Of a DNA stretch of 17,025 bases, positions 7,801-16,782 are shown piece by piece. The notes below the pieces were generated by a model that had not been told where the DNA came from, did no database searches, and saw only the letters and a program-made list of their open reading frames with translations. Each line of letters begins with the position of its first letter. Within the stretch, counting starts at the first letter, position 1. Origin of the DNA: Cloacimonetes bacterium TCS60 (GTDB lineage: Bacteria > Cloacimonadota > Cloacimonadia > JGIOTU-2); contig LSCK01000064.1 of the NCBI GenBank assembly GCA_001577135.1, positions 1 to 17,025 on the forward strand, given 5' to 3'. The translations under genes and the position numbers were made by a program.

Positions 7801-8584
7801 TGAATTCAAGAAGAAGAGAGATAGGATAAAATTTGGAGATGAACTACCCTCTGGCGTTATAAAAATGGTGAAAATATTCATTGCCAAAAAAAGACAGATA
7901 CAGGTTGGTGATAAAATGGCCGGAAGACACGGAAACAAGGGGGTCATCGCTAAAATTGCCCCGATAGAAGATATGCCTTTTATGGAAGATGGCACTCCTG
8001 TGGATATCATCTTGAATCCTCTTGGTGTACCATCCAGAATGAATATTGGTCAAATTTTAGAAACTCATCTCGGTTGGGCAGCAAAAGCGCTTGGCTATGA
8101 AGTGGAAACCCCGGTTTTCGATAGTGCCACTCCCGAAGAAATTGAAGAGGAAATGAAAAAAGCCGGACTGCCTGAAGATGGTAAATTCACCCTCTATGAC
8201 GGCAAAACAGGTGAAGCTTTTCACGATCGCATAACAGTTGGTATTATCTATATGATTAAATTGAATCACCTTGTTGATGATAAAATGTACGGGCGCTCCA
8301 CTGGTCCATATTCGCTGGTTACCCAACAACCACTGGGCGGGAAAGCCCAACACGGTGGACAAAGATTGGGAGAAATGGAAGTTTGGGCTCTAGAAGCTTA
8401 TGGTGCCTCCCGACTGCTACAAGAGATGCTAACTGTAAAATCAGATGATGTCATCGGTAGAAATAAAACTTATGAAGCTATTACGAAAGGTAAGGAATTA
8501 CCTGAACCTGGAATCCCAGAATCTTTCAATGTCCTTGTTTCCGAATTGAGAAGTTTGGCTTTGGATGTTGATTTTGATTCCTGA
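4802..8584 (+). CDS. rpoB: DNA-directed RNA polymerase subunit beta
   Basis: This is the beta subunit of RNA polymerase, forming half of the active-site cleft. It has 1260 residues, between the Bacillus (about 1190) and E. coli (1342) lengths. The rifampicin-pocket segment is at 460-483 with LGPGG at 483-487, ETPEGPNIG is at 512-520, and the active-site lysines are K1038 and K1046 within GDKMAGRHGNKG. An SI1-like module lies at about 235-330, and a charged, coiled-coil-like SI2-type insertion at about 885-1015. The start is TTG. It is supported by the SD AAGGAG at 4791-4796, five bases upstream, and no in-frame ATG or GTG is better placed. The stop TGA is followed at once by TAA. The gene is read after the rplL-rpoB spacer structures and before rpoC. 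Confidence 0.97.
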   Translation: MIDRKSFSSLQKSTHGFKLPKVEVPNLLAMQKGSYAEFLQKDVNPKDRKDIGLQKIFNKHFPIEDTSGKYLLEFVNYTVLTEKYDAAECDDRNLTYQAPLKVKLRLTIYEKGSRKDEQKRIKNVLESELFLGEIPIITDQGTFIINGEEKVIINQLHRSPGIVFTSKIHSNGRELFTAKVIPVTGSWFQFKTNTRNVLYALIDRRHKVPVTALLRTVGISDNKSIRSLFYDEQEIDITKDDYEDRLLLQDIIDEESGEVLADNGNILTKALVDKLIESDIKKVTVVHEDDDIHQEIIESTLDKDVTESTEEALKYIYNLIRPGEEPSVDVARELIERIYFNEKRYSLGKIGRFKVNKRLDIDVEKDTMILTKDDFVAITKEIISLKRGKSTVDDIDHLANRNVSGVGDLVANQFSIGLSRIVRIARQRMTLTNPDDITIVRLISTNSLMSVVHSFFLTGELAQFMEQANPLAAITHMRRLSALGPGGLKRERAGFEVRDVHYSHYGRICPIETPEGPNIGLLTSPALLAKTDEFGFLITPYIKVEKGRVSDKVEYLDPVKEEDKKIAQAGLEVDKDGNILDDYVFCLLNGDFLRVPKTEVDYVDTSKQQIISISAGLIPFLEHDDANRALMGSNMQRQAVPLVKPQPPIVATGIEKIVAHDSELAEKAPFDSVVEYVDSDKVVLKRLKSDTPESQVLAEKAEIKLKKFERTNQDTTVNQHPEVEKGQKIPKNQLVSDGPAIKNGELALGRNMTVAFMPWYGYNYEDAIIISEKVAREDELTSIYIDELEVSVRSTREGDEELTDDIPNVPKTALRNLDKDGVVTEGSKVKAGDIIVGKITPKSSGMDLSPEEKLMRALFGERAGDFSNTSLKAKPGMEGVVVDVKVYSRKEGLAEDEENTKKELHELEKKYKSRNKKIYNFIQEKLSEMLVGEEANRIMELETGRFFIPPNKKITKTAIKKINFSNLDREQELVKDKEKNTQIYKEVIYRADSLLQKNDNEFKKKRDRIKFGDELPSGVIKMVKIFIAKKRQIQVGDKMAGRHGNKGVIAKIAPIEDMPFMEDGTPVDIILNPLGVPSRMNIGQILETHLGWAAKALGYEVETPVFDSATPEEIEEEMKKAGLPEDGKFTLYDGKTGEAFHDRITVGIIYMIKLNHLVDDKMYGRSTGPYSLVTQQPLGGKAQHGGQRLGEMEVWALEAYGASRLLQEMLTVKSDDVIGRNKTYEAITKGKELPEPGIPESFNVLVSELRSLALDVDFDS

Positions 8585-8629
8585 TAAAAAACAGTAAAGA
8601 TAATCTTATTAAAAAGTAAGGAATTTTAA

Positions 8630-11600
8630 ATGATAAGAGAGTTAAAAAAAGATAGAGGCGTGAAGGATTATGATGCAGTAAAAATTAGGATTGCCTCCCC
8701 AGAACAGATAAGATCCTGGTCTTATGGTGAAGTGACCATTCCAGAAACAATTAATTATCGTACATTAAAACCTGAGAAAGATGGTCTCTTTTGTGAAAGA
8801 ATATTTGGCCCGGAAAAGGATTATGAATGTTCTTGCGGTAAATATAAAAAATATAGATTTAAAGGCTTGATCTGTGATAGATGTGGAGTAGAAGTTACAA
8901 GCTCAAAAGTACGAAGAACCAGGATGGGACATATAGAATTAGCAGTTCCAGTTGCCCACATCTGGTTTGTAAAAGCTATTCCTAGCCCCATACAACTGTT
9001 ATTGGGTCTAAAAAAGAAGGATCTACAACGAACTCTTTATTATGAGTCTTACATTGTTTTAGATCCAGGCGCTTCTGATTTTAATATCGGAAGCGTGATT
9101 ACAGAAGAGGAATATCTAGAAGCAAAAGAAAAATACCCCCATGCTTTTAAAGCTGGTATGGGAGCTGAACCAATTAAACAACTTCTTGCTGACCTGGATC
9201 TAGAAGATGAAGCCGATAAATTGCGAACAGCTATTAAATTTGAGACAAAAACTAAAAAGAAAAAATTAATAAAGAAACTTAAAGTAGTTGATGCCCTCCT
9301 CAGTTCAGGTAATAAACCTGAGTGGATGGTCATGGAAGTTTTACCAGTTATGCCTCCAGATTTAAGACCCCTTGTCTATCTGGAAGGCGGTAGTTTTGCT
9401 ACTGCTGATTTTAATGATCTCTACCGCAGAGTTATCACAAGAAATAATCGTCTAAAATCCCTCATACAGGGAAATGCCCCGGAAGTTATACTTCGTAATG
9501 AAAAACGAATTCTGCAAGAAGCTGTGGATGCATTATTTGATAATAGCCGTAAATCCAGACCTGTAAAAGGGAGAGGAAGAAGACCTTTAAAATCCCTAAC
9601 CGATCAATTAAAAGGTAAACGAGGCCGTTTTAGACAAAATTTACTCGGCAAAAGAGTAGATTATTCCGGTCGATCAGTTATTGTCATCGGACCCGATTTG
9701 AAACTAAACGAATGCGGTCTGCCCAAAAAGATGGCTGTAGAATTGTATAAACCCTACATAATTGAGCGTATAGAAAAAATGGAGGGTATAACCTCCAAAA
9801 AGCAAGCAAGACGCTTTATTGAAGAGAAAAAACCACAAGTATGGAAAATTTTGGAAGAAGTTATAAAAGACCATCCTGTTCTTCTTAATAGAGCTCCAAC
9901 CCTGCATAGATTGAGTATCCAGGCTTTCTATCCCAAATTAATTGAAGAGAAAGCTATCCAATTACATCCGCTTCTTTGCTTCCCATTCAACGCTGATTTT
10001 GACGGTGATCAGATGGCAGTACACGTACCTCTTTCCGGCGAATCACAGATGGAAGCTAGAATGCTTATGACTCCTAGTAGTAATATCCTATCTCCTGCTA
10101 ATGGTGCGCCAGTACTGAAGGCAAGTCAAGATATTGTCCTGGGTATATATTTTTTAACAGGTGAAGCATTTCCCCAACCTGAAGATGATGAAAAACTTCC
10201 TATTTATTCATCAAGCGAAGAAGCATTACTCGCTTTCGAAAATAATAAGGATTATAGATATAGAAAATACAATGAGTACAATGATGAAATATATAAGCGC
10301 GGTATTTCAATCCATTCCTGGGTCAAGCTCTATGAGAGCAAATCGAATAAAATTATTTTAACTACCATTGGTAGAATTATTTTCAATGAAATTATACCTG
10401 AAGAGATAGATTTTAAAAACTATGTCTTTGATAAAGGCAAAATCAACCTGTTAACGGGTGAGGTTTACCATCATTGCAATACTGGTAGAGCAACACAGTT
10501 TTTGGATAACATTAAAGAGATAGGATTTAGCTATGCCTCAAAATCTAGCGTAACCTTTAGTCTAGCAGATATTGTGGTGCCGGAAGAGAAGGAAAAATTA
10601 TTAGAAGATGCAGAGGAAGATGCAAAAGGCATTGAGCAGGATTACCAAACCGGTATTATTACAGAAACAGAAAGATATGATAGGTTAATAGATAGATGGA
10701 AAGTTGCTACGGATGATGTTACTAACTTTATGATGGAAAAAGTGAAAAATGACCAGGGTGGGTTTAATCCCATCTGGGTTATGTCAACCTCTGGTGCACG
10801 TGGAGGCAGAGATCAAATTAAACAGCTTGGAGCAATGCGTGGTCTCATGGAAAAACCACAGCGAAAAGTTACAGGTGAGATGGGAGAAATTATTGAAAAT
10901 CCCATCAAATCAAGTTTCAAAGATGGCCTCAGCGTTTTAGAATACTTCATTTCCACTCATGGTGCCCGTAAAGGATTAGCCGATACAGCTCTTAAAACTG
11001 CTGATGCAGGTTATCTTACACGTCGTTTAGTGGATGTTGCACAAGCAGTTGTTATTTCAGAAGATGATTGTAAAACAATGGATGGCGTGGTTATGCGACC
11101 ACTCAAAGAAGGTAACCGTATTATTGAGCATATTTCTGATAGAATTAGAGGTAGAACAGTTGTAGAAGAAGTGATTGATCCTGTTAGCGATAAAATCCTT
11201 GTGAAAGCTGGCGAAACAGTTTCTGATGAAAAAGCTAATTTAATTCAAAAGCATGGAATCCAAGAAGTAAAAATTCGTTCCGTACTAACCTGCGAATCAA
11301 AAAAAGGTGTTTGCGCTAAATGCTATGGTAGAAATTTAGCTACAAATAAACGGGTCACTATAGGAGAAGCCGTTGGTGTTATTGCAGCACAAAGTATTGG
11401 TGAGCCCGGTACCCAGTTGACCTTACGTACTTTCCATATCGGTGGTGCTGCCAGCACAACTGTCGAAGAAGCAGAAGTAAATGCTGATAAGGAAGGTGTT
11501 ATTGAGTTTGATAGAGTGCAGTTCGTTGTTAATAGAGATGATCAAAAAATTGTTACCAGCCCCAGCCACCAGGGTAAAGTGAAGATCGTTGATAAAAATG

Positions 11601-12790
11601 GTGAGGTTGCAAGTAAATTTGAAGTTGGTTACGGTGCTACTCTATATGTTAAAGAAAAGGAAAAAGTTGTAAAAAACACATTGCTGTTTAGCTGGGATAC
11701 CTATAATAATCCTCTTATCGCACCGATTGGCGGAGAAGTTCATTTCAAAGATTTCATAGAAGACCAAACATATATTATTGATTTTAACGAGGTGACAGGT
11801 AAGAAAGAGACCTCAATAATTGATTCAAAAGCTGTGGGCAAACAAGCTGAGATAGTAATTGAATCTGATGATGAAGAAGTCGTAACCATGCCGCTTTCCT
11901 CTGGTTTGAGCTTAAATGTAGAAGAAGGTTCCATCGTCTATCCCGGTGATGTTCTCGGTAAAACCAGTCGTATTACTATTAAGGAAAAAGATATTACAGG
12001 AGGTCTGCCCCGAGTCGTTGAATTGTTCGAAGCCCGATCTCCCAAAAAGAAAGCAATAATTTCCAAAATTGACGGAAAAGTCAACATCGGTAAGTTAACT
12101 AGATATGGTAGAAAAGTTAAAGTATATTCGGAAGCTACAGATGTAGAAGAAAAATATACTATTCCATATGGACGGAGAATTATTGTTCATGAAAACGATA
12201 TTGTCCAAAGTGGAGATCCCCTTTCTGATGGCAAAATTGACCCACACGATCTTCTGAAAGCTAGCGGTATTGTTGAGACCCAGGAGTTCATTACAAATGA
12301 AGTCCTAGAAGTTTACAGAAAACAGGGTGTTGATATAAACGATAAACATATAAGAATAATTATTCGCCAGATGATGCAGAAGGTTAAAATAATTGATCCC
12401 GGCGACACAATATTCCTGGAAGGTGAAGTTGTAGATAAGAAATCAGTGAAAAATGTAAATGCTGATGCTGGAGAAGAAGGCGGCAAAGTAGCAACATTTG
12501 AACAACTGCTCATGGGTATAACAAAATCAGCACTTAATACTGATAGCTTTATTTCAGCTGCTTCATTCCAGCATACAACTAAGGTATTAACTAATGCTGC
12601 AATCGAAGGTAAAGTTGATCCTCTGGATGGATTAAAAGAAAGTGTTATTATTGGTCATCGTATTCCAGCTGGAACTGGTGCTACCTATCAGAGAGATAAA
12701 ATCGATGAAAGCTTAACTGTCAAAGAGTTAGTCAAACAAACATTATTTTCTAAAGAACAAAAAAGTTCTGCGAAACAAACAAAGAAATAG
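8630..12790 (+). CDS. rpoC: DNA-directed RNA polymerase subunit beta'
   Basis: This is the catalytic beta' subunit. It has 1386 residues (E. coli 1407). The N-terminal zinc ribbon cysteines are C67, C69, C82 and C85. The catalytic motif NADFDGDQ (454-461) supplies D456, D458 and D460, which hold the active-site magnesium. The second zinc site is C814, C888, C895 and C898, the same numbering as E. coli. The trigger loop begins near EPGTQLT (925-931) with H936. Between about 943 and 1118 lies a large SI3-type insertion, as in proteobacteria and FCB bacteria. The conserved C-terminal part resumes at DITGGLPRV. The SD AAGGA (8618-8622) fixes the ATG. The gap after rpoB is 45 bp with no terminator seen. 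Confidence 0.98.
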   Translation: MIRELKKDRGVKDYDAVKIRIASPEQIRSWSYGEVTIPETINYRTLKPEKDGLFCERIFGPEKDYECSCGKYKKYRFKGLICDRCGVEVTSSKVRRTRMGHIELAVPVAHIWFVKAIPSPIQLLLGLKKKDLQRTLYYESYIVLDPGASDFNIGSVITEEEYLEAKEKYPHAFKAGMGAEPIKQLLADLDLEDEADKLRTAIKFETKTKKKKLIKKLKVVDALLSSGNKPEWMVMEVLPVMPPDLRPLVYLEGGSFATADFNDLYRRVITRNNRLKSLIQGNAPEVILRNEKRILQEAVDALFDNSRKSRPVKGRGRRPLKSLTDQLKGKRGRFRQNLLGKRVDYSGRSVIVIGPDLKLNECGLPKKMAVELYKPYIIERIEKMEGITSKKQARRFIEEKKPQVWKILEEVIKDHPVLLNRAPTLHRLSIQAFYPKLIEEKAIQLHPLLCFPFNADFDGDQMAVHVPLSGESQMEARMLMTPSSNILSPANGAPVLKASQDIVLGIYFLTGEAFPQPEDDEKLPIYSSSEEALLAFENNKDYRYRKYNEYNDEIYKRGISIHSWVKLYESKSNKIILTTIGRIIFNEIIPEEIDFKNYVFDKGKINLLTGEVYHHCNTGRATQFLDNIKEIGFSYASKSSVTFSLADIVVPEEKEKLLEDAEEDAKGIEQDYQTGIITETERYDRLIDRWKVATDDVTNFMMEKVKNDQGGFNPIWVMSTSGARGGRDQIKQLGAMRGLMEKPQRKVTGEMGEIIENPIKSSFKDGLSVLEYFISTHGARKGLADTALKTADAGYLTRRLVDVAQAVVISEDDCKTMDGVVMRPLKEGNRIIEHISDRIRGRTVVEEVIDPVSDKILVKAGETVSDEKANLIQKHGIQEVKIRSVLTCESKKGVCAKCYGRNLATNKRVTIGEAVGVIAAQSIGEPGTQLTLRTFHIGGAASTTVEEAEVNADKEGVIEFDRVQFVVNRDDQKIVTSPSHQGKVKIVDKNGEVASKFEVGYGATLYVKEKEKVVKNTLLFSWDTYNNPLIAPIGGEVHFKDFIEDQTYIIDFNEVTGKKETSIIDSKAVGKQAEIVIESDDEEVVTMPLSSGLSLNVEEGSIVYPGDVLGKTSRITIKEKDITGGLPRVVELFEARSPKKKAIISKIDGKVNIGKLTRYGRKVKVYSEATDVEEKYTIPYGRRIIVHENDIVQSGDPLSDGKIDPHDLLKASGIVETQEFITNEVLEVYRKQGVDINDKHIRIIIRQMMQKVKIIDPGDTIFLEGEVVDKKSVKNVNADAGEEGGKVATFEQLLMGITKSALNTDSFISAASFQHTTKVLTNAAIEGKVDPLDGLKESVIIGHRIPAGTGATYQRDKIDESLTVKELVKQTLFSKEQKSSAKQTKK

Positions 12791-12799
12791 GAGGCTTAA

Positions 12800-13177
12800 G
12801 TGCCTACAATATCACAACTTGTAAGAAAAGGAAGAACAAAAGAAAAAAAAGCCAAAAAAAATAAAGCACTGGAAGGCTGTCCTCAAAAACGTGGGGTTTG
12901 TGTACAGGTAAAAACCCAAACTCCTAAAAAGCCGAATTCAGCCCTGCGAAAAGTAGCTCGTGTGAGACTTTCAAATGGAATTGAAGTTACTGCCTATATT
13001 CCTGGTGAAGGTCACAATCTACAGGAGCACTCGGTTGTATTGGTTAGAGGTGGAAGAGTAAAAGATCTACCCGGTGTAAGATATCATATTGTCAGAGGAA
13101 CCCTCGATGCTATTGGTGTTGAAGATAGAAAAAATAGTCGCTCCAAATATGGTACAAAGAAAACTAAAGGATTATAA
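12800..13177 (+). CDS. rpsL: 30S ribosomal protein S12
   Basis: S12 lies at the decoding centre and controls accuracy. The 125 residues carry PNSALRK (45-51) and [13 protein letters not shown] (84-96). K43, K44 and K88 are present, so the positions best known for streptomycin-resistance changes look wild type. D89 corresponds to the aspartate methylthiolated in E. coli. The start codon is GTG. The SD AGGAGG (12789-12794) overlaps the rpoC stop, five bases from the GTG. The nine-base gap leaves no room for a separate str promoter outside rpoC. Confidence 0.97.
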   Translation: MPTISQLVRKGRTKEKKAKKNKALEGCPQKRGVCVQVKTQTPKKPNSALRKVARVRLSNGIEVTAYIPGEGHNLQEHSVVLVRGGRVKDLPGVRYHIVRGTLDAIGVEDRKNSRSKYGTKKTKGL

Positions 13178-13193
13178 TTTAAGGTGATAAACT

Positions 13194-13664
13194 ATGTCTA
13201 GAAGAAAAAGTGCTCAAAAACGGCAAATTGACCCAGATCCAAAATTTCACGATGTTGATGTGAGTAGGTTTATTAATAGAATTATGCTTGGCGGGAAAAA
13301 AAGTCTGGCTGAAAAAATATTCTATAAAGCAATGGAAATTATTAAAGAAAGAATCAAAGAAGACCCAATCGAAGTCTTTAAACAAGCTATAGATAATGTA
13401 AAACCAAAAGTGGAAGTCAAAACAAAACGAGTTGGTGGTGCTAACTACCAGGTTCCGATTGAAGTTACACCTACACGTCAACAAACTCTAGCTTTTCGCT
13501 GGATTATTAATTTTGCCCGTAAAAGAAATGAAAGAACAATTCAAGAAAAAATAGCTGGTGAACTAATGGATGCTTCCAAAAATGAAGGTGGTTCCATTAA
13601 AAAACGTGAAGAAGTTTGGAGAATGGCAGAAGCAAACAAAGCATTTGCCCACTTTAGAATGTAA
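13194..13664 (+). CDS. rpsG: 30S ribosomal protein S7
   Basis: S7 starts assembly of the 30S head and lines the E-site mRNA exit. The 156 residues match the family (about 155-158). The protein begins [12 protein letters not shown], with [17 protein letters not shown] (26-42), and has the S7 core around [12 protein letters not shown] and FARKRNERT. The SD AAGGTGA (13181-13187) lies six bases before the ATG. The rpsL-rpsG gap is only 16 bp, so the large S7-binding mRNA operator found there in E. coli is absent. Confidence 0.97.
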   Translation: MSRRKSAQKRQIDPDPKFHDVDVSRFINRIMLGGKKSLAEKIFYKAMEIIKERIKEDPIEVFKQAIDNVKPKVEVKTKRVGGANYQVPIEVTPTRQQTLAFRWIINFARKRNERTIQEKIAGELMDASKNEGGSIKKREEVWRMAEANKAFAHFRM

Positions 13665-13672
13665 CCTCTTTT

Positions 13673-15790
13673 ATGAAGCAAAAAAATTATCCTCTTGAAA
13701 GAATTAGAAACATGGGCTTAGTAGCGCATATTGATGCAGGGAAAACTACTGTAACAGAAAGAATTCTTTACTACACGGGGATTGTACATCAAATAGGCGA
13801 GGTGCACGAAGGCTCTACCACCATGGATTGGATGGAGCAGGAGAAAGAACGCGGTATCACTATTAACTCTGCTGCTACTACCTGTTATTGGGATGATAAT
13901 CGAATTAATATTATCGATACCCCCGGACATGTTGATTTTACCGTAGAAGTGGAGCGTAGTTTGCGTGTGTTGGATGGCGTGGTTGTTATTTTCTGTGGAG
14001 TTGCTGGAGTAGAACCTCAATCAGAAACCGTTTGGCATCAGGCGGACAATTATGAAATTCCCAGAATTGCATTTGTTAACAAATTAGATCGAACCGGGGC
14101 AGATTTCTATTATGCTGTGGATACGATCAAATCTAAGTTGAGACCAAATACACACCCTATACAGATACCCCTTTATGATGATGATTTCATTGGTGTTTTG
14201 AATCTGATTGAGTGGAAAGCCCTTATCTATGATAAAGATGCCCTGGGCCTAAAATACTCAACACTTGATCCAGAAGAATGTGAATTTGTTGAAGAAAAGA
14301 CATTGAGCAAAGCAAGAAAATTAAGAGCAAATCTCATCGAGAAATTAGCCGATTTCGATGAAAATATTTTAAATAAATTTTTAGAAGATAAAGAAGTTGA
14401 AGTAGGGGATCTACATTCTGCTCTTAGAACTGCTACTATGTCAAACGAGTTTGTTCCTGTCCTTTGTGGCTCTGCCTTAAAAAATAAAGGAATACAACCT
14501 CTCCTGCATGCTGTTGTTAGATACTTACCCTCTCCCGTTGATATTCCACCAATTCTTATTGCATCACCCCCGGATTCAGATAATCAAGTAGAAATCAAAG
14601 CCGATGACACTCTTCCCTTTGCTGCCCTTGCTTTTAAATCCAAGGTTGATTCTTATGTAGGTAACTTAACCTATTTGAGAGTCTATTCCGGCAAGATGGA
14701 ACGAGGAGATTTTGTCCTGAATGTCAATACAGGCAAATCAGAAAGAGTTACCAGAATTATCCAGATTCATGCTGATAAAAAAGTTAATGTTGAGTCATTG
14801 CGAGCTGGTGAAATTGGAGCGGTAGTTGGATTACATAACACGACTTCTGGTGATAGCATCACAGATAAAAATCAGCCGGTTGTACTCGAACGTATTCCCT
14901 TTGCAGAACCCGTAATGTCCATTGTAATCGAACCCAAAAAAGCTGTGGACGAACAAAAAATTGATGACGTCTTACCAAAAATTTTGGACGAAGACCCTAC
15001 CTATCACACAAAAGAAGATGTAGAAACCGGTCAGTTGATTATATCTGGTATGGGAGAATTGCATCTTGAAATTTTGGTGGATAGATTAGCACGAGAATAT
15101 GGGATTGAAGTTAATGTGGGGAAACCGCATGTGAATTTCAAAGAAACTATCAAAGGCTCGGTTGAGAGCAGCGGAATATTAAACAGAACTGTAAATGGTA
15201 AGGGACAGTTTGCTGAGGTCGAATTAAGGATTGAACATCATAAAGTTGACAAGAAAAGTGGGGGTAAAAAAGTTTGGTTCCAAAACAATACCTCTGTAGA
15301 GGAAATTCCGAAGCGGTTCATTAGAGCTGTTGAGGCTGGAGTTATAGAATCAGCTGCAAGTGGTCTTCTGACTGGAAACAAAGTTGAAGATGTAAAGATA
15401 TCACTTATCGGTGGCTCTTTCAGTGAGGTGGATTCCTCTGAAATTGCCTTTAAAATTGCCAGTGCCAAAGCATTTGTAAAAGCACTTAAAAAGGCAAAAT
15501 TAATCTTACTGGAACCGATTATGGATATAACTATCCTTACCCCAGAAGATTATCTCGGAAGAGTTATAAATGACCTCAACGGTCGCAGAGGTAAGGTAAA
15601 TAAAATTGAAGAAAAGGATTCGATAAAAATTATAAATGGAGTTGTTCCACTTAAAGAAACATTCGGCTACTCGACCAGTATCAGATCTGTTTCTCAGGGA
15701 AGAGCTTCTTATTCAATGGAATTTAAAAACTATGAAAAAATACCAGAGAATATTTCAAAGAAAATTATTGAGAAATTGCGCGGATATTAA
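13673..15790 (+). CDS. fusA: Elongation factor G
   Basis: EF-G is the GTPase that drives tRNA-mRNA translocation and, with RRF, ribosome recycling. The 705 residues match the family. The G domain shows AHIDAGKT (18-25), switch I ERGIT with T63, DTPGH (82-86) and NKLD (136-139). The later domains contain [15 protein letters not shown], and LLEPIM leads into the C-terminal FGYSTSIRS...RASYSMEF region. Two departures from the usual sequence stand out in domain [11 protein letters not shown] (505-513) replaces the familiar QSGG/QTGG-type loop. The domain IV tip reads [10 protein letters not shown], with S584 at the place of E. coli His583. The gene has no SD; the spacer after rpsG reads CCTCTTTT. 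It could be one of two EF-G paralogs, but its str-type position suggests the main one. Confidence 0.96.
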   Translation: MKQKNYPLERIRNMGLVAHIDAGKTTVTERILYYTGIVHQIGEVHEGSTTMDWMEQEKERGITINSAATTCYWDDNRINIIDTPGHVDFTVEVERSLRVLDGVVVIFCGVAGVEPQSETVWHQADNYEIPRIAFVNKLDRTGADFYYAVDTIKSKLRPNTHPIQIPLYDDDFIGVLNLIEWKALIYDKDALGLKYSTLDPEECEFVEEKTLSKARKLRANLIEKLADFDENILNKFLEDKEVEVGDLHSALRTATMSNEFVPVLCGSALKNKGIQPLLHAVVRYLPSPVDIPPILIASPPDSDNQVEIKADDTLPFAALAFKSKVDSYVGNLTYLRVYSGKMERGDFVLNVNTGKSERVTRIIQIHADKKVNVESLRAGEIGAVVGLHNTTSGDSITDKNQPVVLERIPFAEPVMSIVIEPKKAVDEQKIDDVLPKILDEDPTYHTKEDVETGQLIISGMGELHLEILVDRLAREYGIEVNVGKPHVNFKETIKGSVESSGILNRTVNGKGQFAEVELRIEHHKVDKKSGGKKVWFQNNTSVEEIPKRFIRAVEAGVIESAASGLLTGNKVEDVKISLIGGSFSEVDSSEIAFKIASAKAFVKALKKAKLILLEPIMDITILTPEDYLGRVINDLNGRRGKVNKIEEKDSIKIINGVVPLKETFGYSTSIRSVSQGRASYSMEFKNYEKIPENISKKIIEKLRGY

Positions 15791-15804
15791 ATAGAAGAGG
15801 ATAT

Positions 15805-16107
15805 ATGAATAAAATTAGAATAAAATTAAAAGCTTATGATCATTTTCTGCTGGATAAATCAGTGGTGGAGATAGTTCGTAATACCAAGGGAACCGGAGCT
15901 AAAATAATTGGACCAATTCCACTTCCTACAAAAAGAAAGGTATATACAGTTTTACGTTCGCCCCATGTTAACAAGAATTCTAGAGAACAATTTGAAATGA
16001 GAATCTATAAACGCTTGATCGATATTGAAAACGCTACTCCCAAAACTACTGATGCAATTAAAAATTTAAGTATACCAGCAGGTGTACATATTGAAATTAA
16101 AGCCTAA
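15805..16107 (+). CDS. rpsJ: 30S ribosomal protein S10 (NusE)
   Basis: S10 is a 30S head protein. As NusE it also binds the NusG KOW domain and NusB in transcription antitermination. The 100 residues match the usual 100-105. The signature [19 protein letters not shown] (36-54) and [11 protein letters not shown] are clear. The SD AAGAGG (15795-15800) lies four bases before the ATG. It follows fusA by 14 bp, so str-type genes run directly into S10-type genes without the tuf found after fusA in many bacteria. Confidence 0.97.
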   Translation: MNKIRIKLKAYDHFLLDKSVVEIVRNTKGTGAKIIGPIPLPTKRKVYTVLRSPHVNKNSREQFEMRIYKRLIDIENATPKTTDAIKNLSIPAGVHIEIKA

Positions 16108-16139
16108 AAGAAGAGAGAAATAATTTTCAAGGAGTTTTT

Positions 16140-16772
16140 ATGTTAGGTTTAATCGGAAAAAAGATTGGTATGACAAGGACCTTCACAGACGAAGGGAATT
16201 CTCTGCCGGTTACAGTACTTGAGCTTGGCCCCTGCGTGGTCACTCAACAAAAAGATAATGATAACGATGGTTACTCAGCGATTCAAGTTGGTTTTAAAGA
16301 AGTGGATGAAGCTAAGCTGAATAAACCATTGTCAGGTCATTTCAAGAAAAATAATCTGAAATTTTATAAACATCTTAATGAGTTTAGAGTTGATACAGAC
16401 TCGCTCTCTGAGTATAAAGTCGGAGATCAACTTACTGTTGATATGTTCAAACAGAATGAACTAGTAGATATTACAGGAACCTCAAAAGGACGTGGCTTTG
16501 CCGGTGTTATGAAACGACACAATTTTAGTGGAAAAAATGCTACTCATGGAACTCACAAATCATTCCGTGGAGCTGGTGCTATCGGCCAATGTGCTACACC
16601 TTCTCGTGTTTTCAAGGGAAAAAAAATGGCTGGCCACATGGGAAATAATACTGTTACAATCCACAATTTAGAAATTGTCCGCATAGATAAAGATAGAAAT
16701 ATGATCATGGTTAAAGGATCTGTACCCGGGCATAAGAATGCTAACATTATTGTAAAAAAAATTAAGCAGTAA
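16140..16772 (+). CDS. rplC: 50S ribosomal protein L3
   Basis: L3 binds near the 3' end of 23S rRNA, seeds 50S assembly, and sends a loop toward the peptidyl transferase centre. The 210 residues match the family. Features are MLGLIGKKIGMTR at the start, VDITGTSKGRGFAGVMKR in the middle, and FKGKKMAGHMGN in the loop region. The loop reads IGQCATP, with alanine at the place of E. coli Gln150, which PrmB methylates there; many bacteria also lack that glutamine. The SD AAGGAG (16129-16134) lies five bases before the ATG. Confidence 0.97.
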   Translation: MLGLIGKKIGMTRTFTDEGNSLPVTVLELGPCVVTQQKDNDNDGYSAIQVGFKEVDEAKLNKPLSGHFKKNNLKFYKHLNEFRVDTDSLSEYKVGDQLTVDMFKQNELVDITGTSKGRGFAGVMKRHNFSGKNATHGTHKSFRGAGAIGQCATPSRVFKGKKMAGHMGNNTVTIHNLEIVRIDKDRNMIMVKGSVPGHKNANIIVKKIKQ

Positions 16773-16782
16773 AGGGTTGATT

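Noticed and set aside
13178..13193. S7 autoregulatory site between rpsL and rpsG
   Set aside because: The gap is only 16 bases and holds just the SD; the E. coli-type operator cannot fit.
16548..16607. Loss of the methylated glutamine in L3 (IGQCATP instead of E. coli IGQNQTP) as an oddity
   Set aside because: Many bacteria lack glutamine at this position, so it is ordinary variation.
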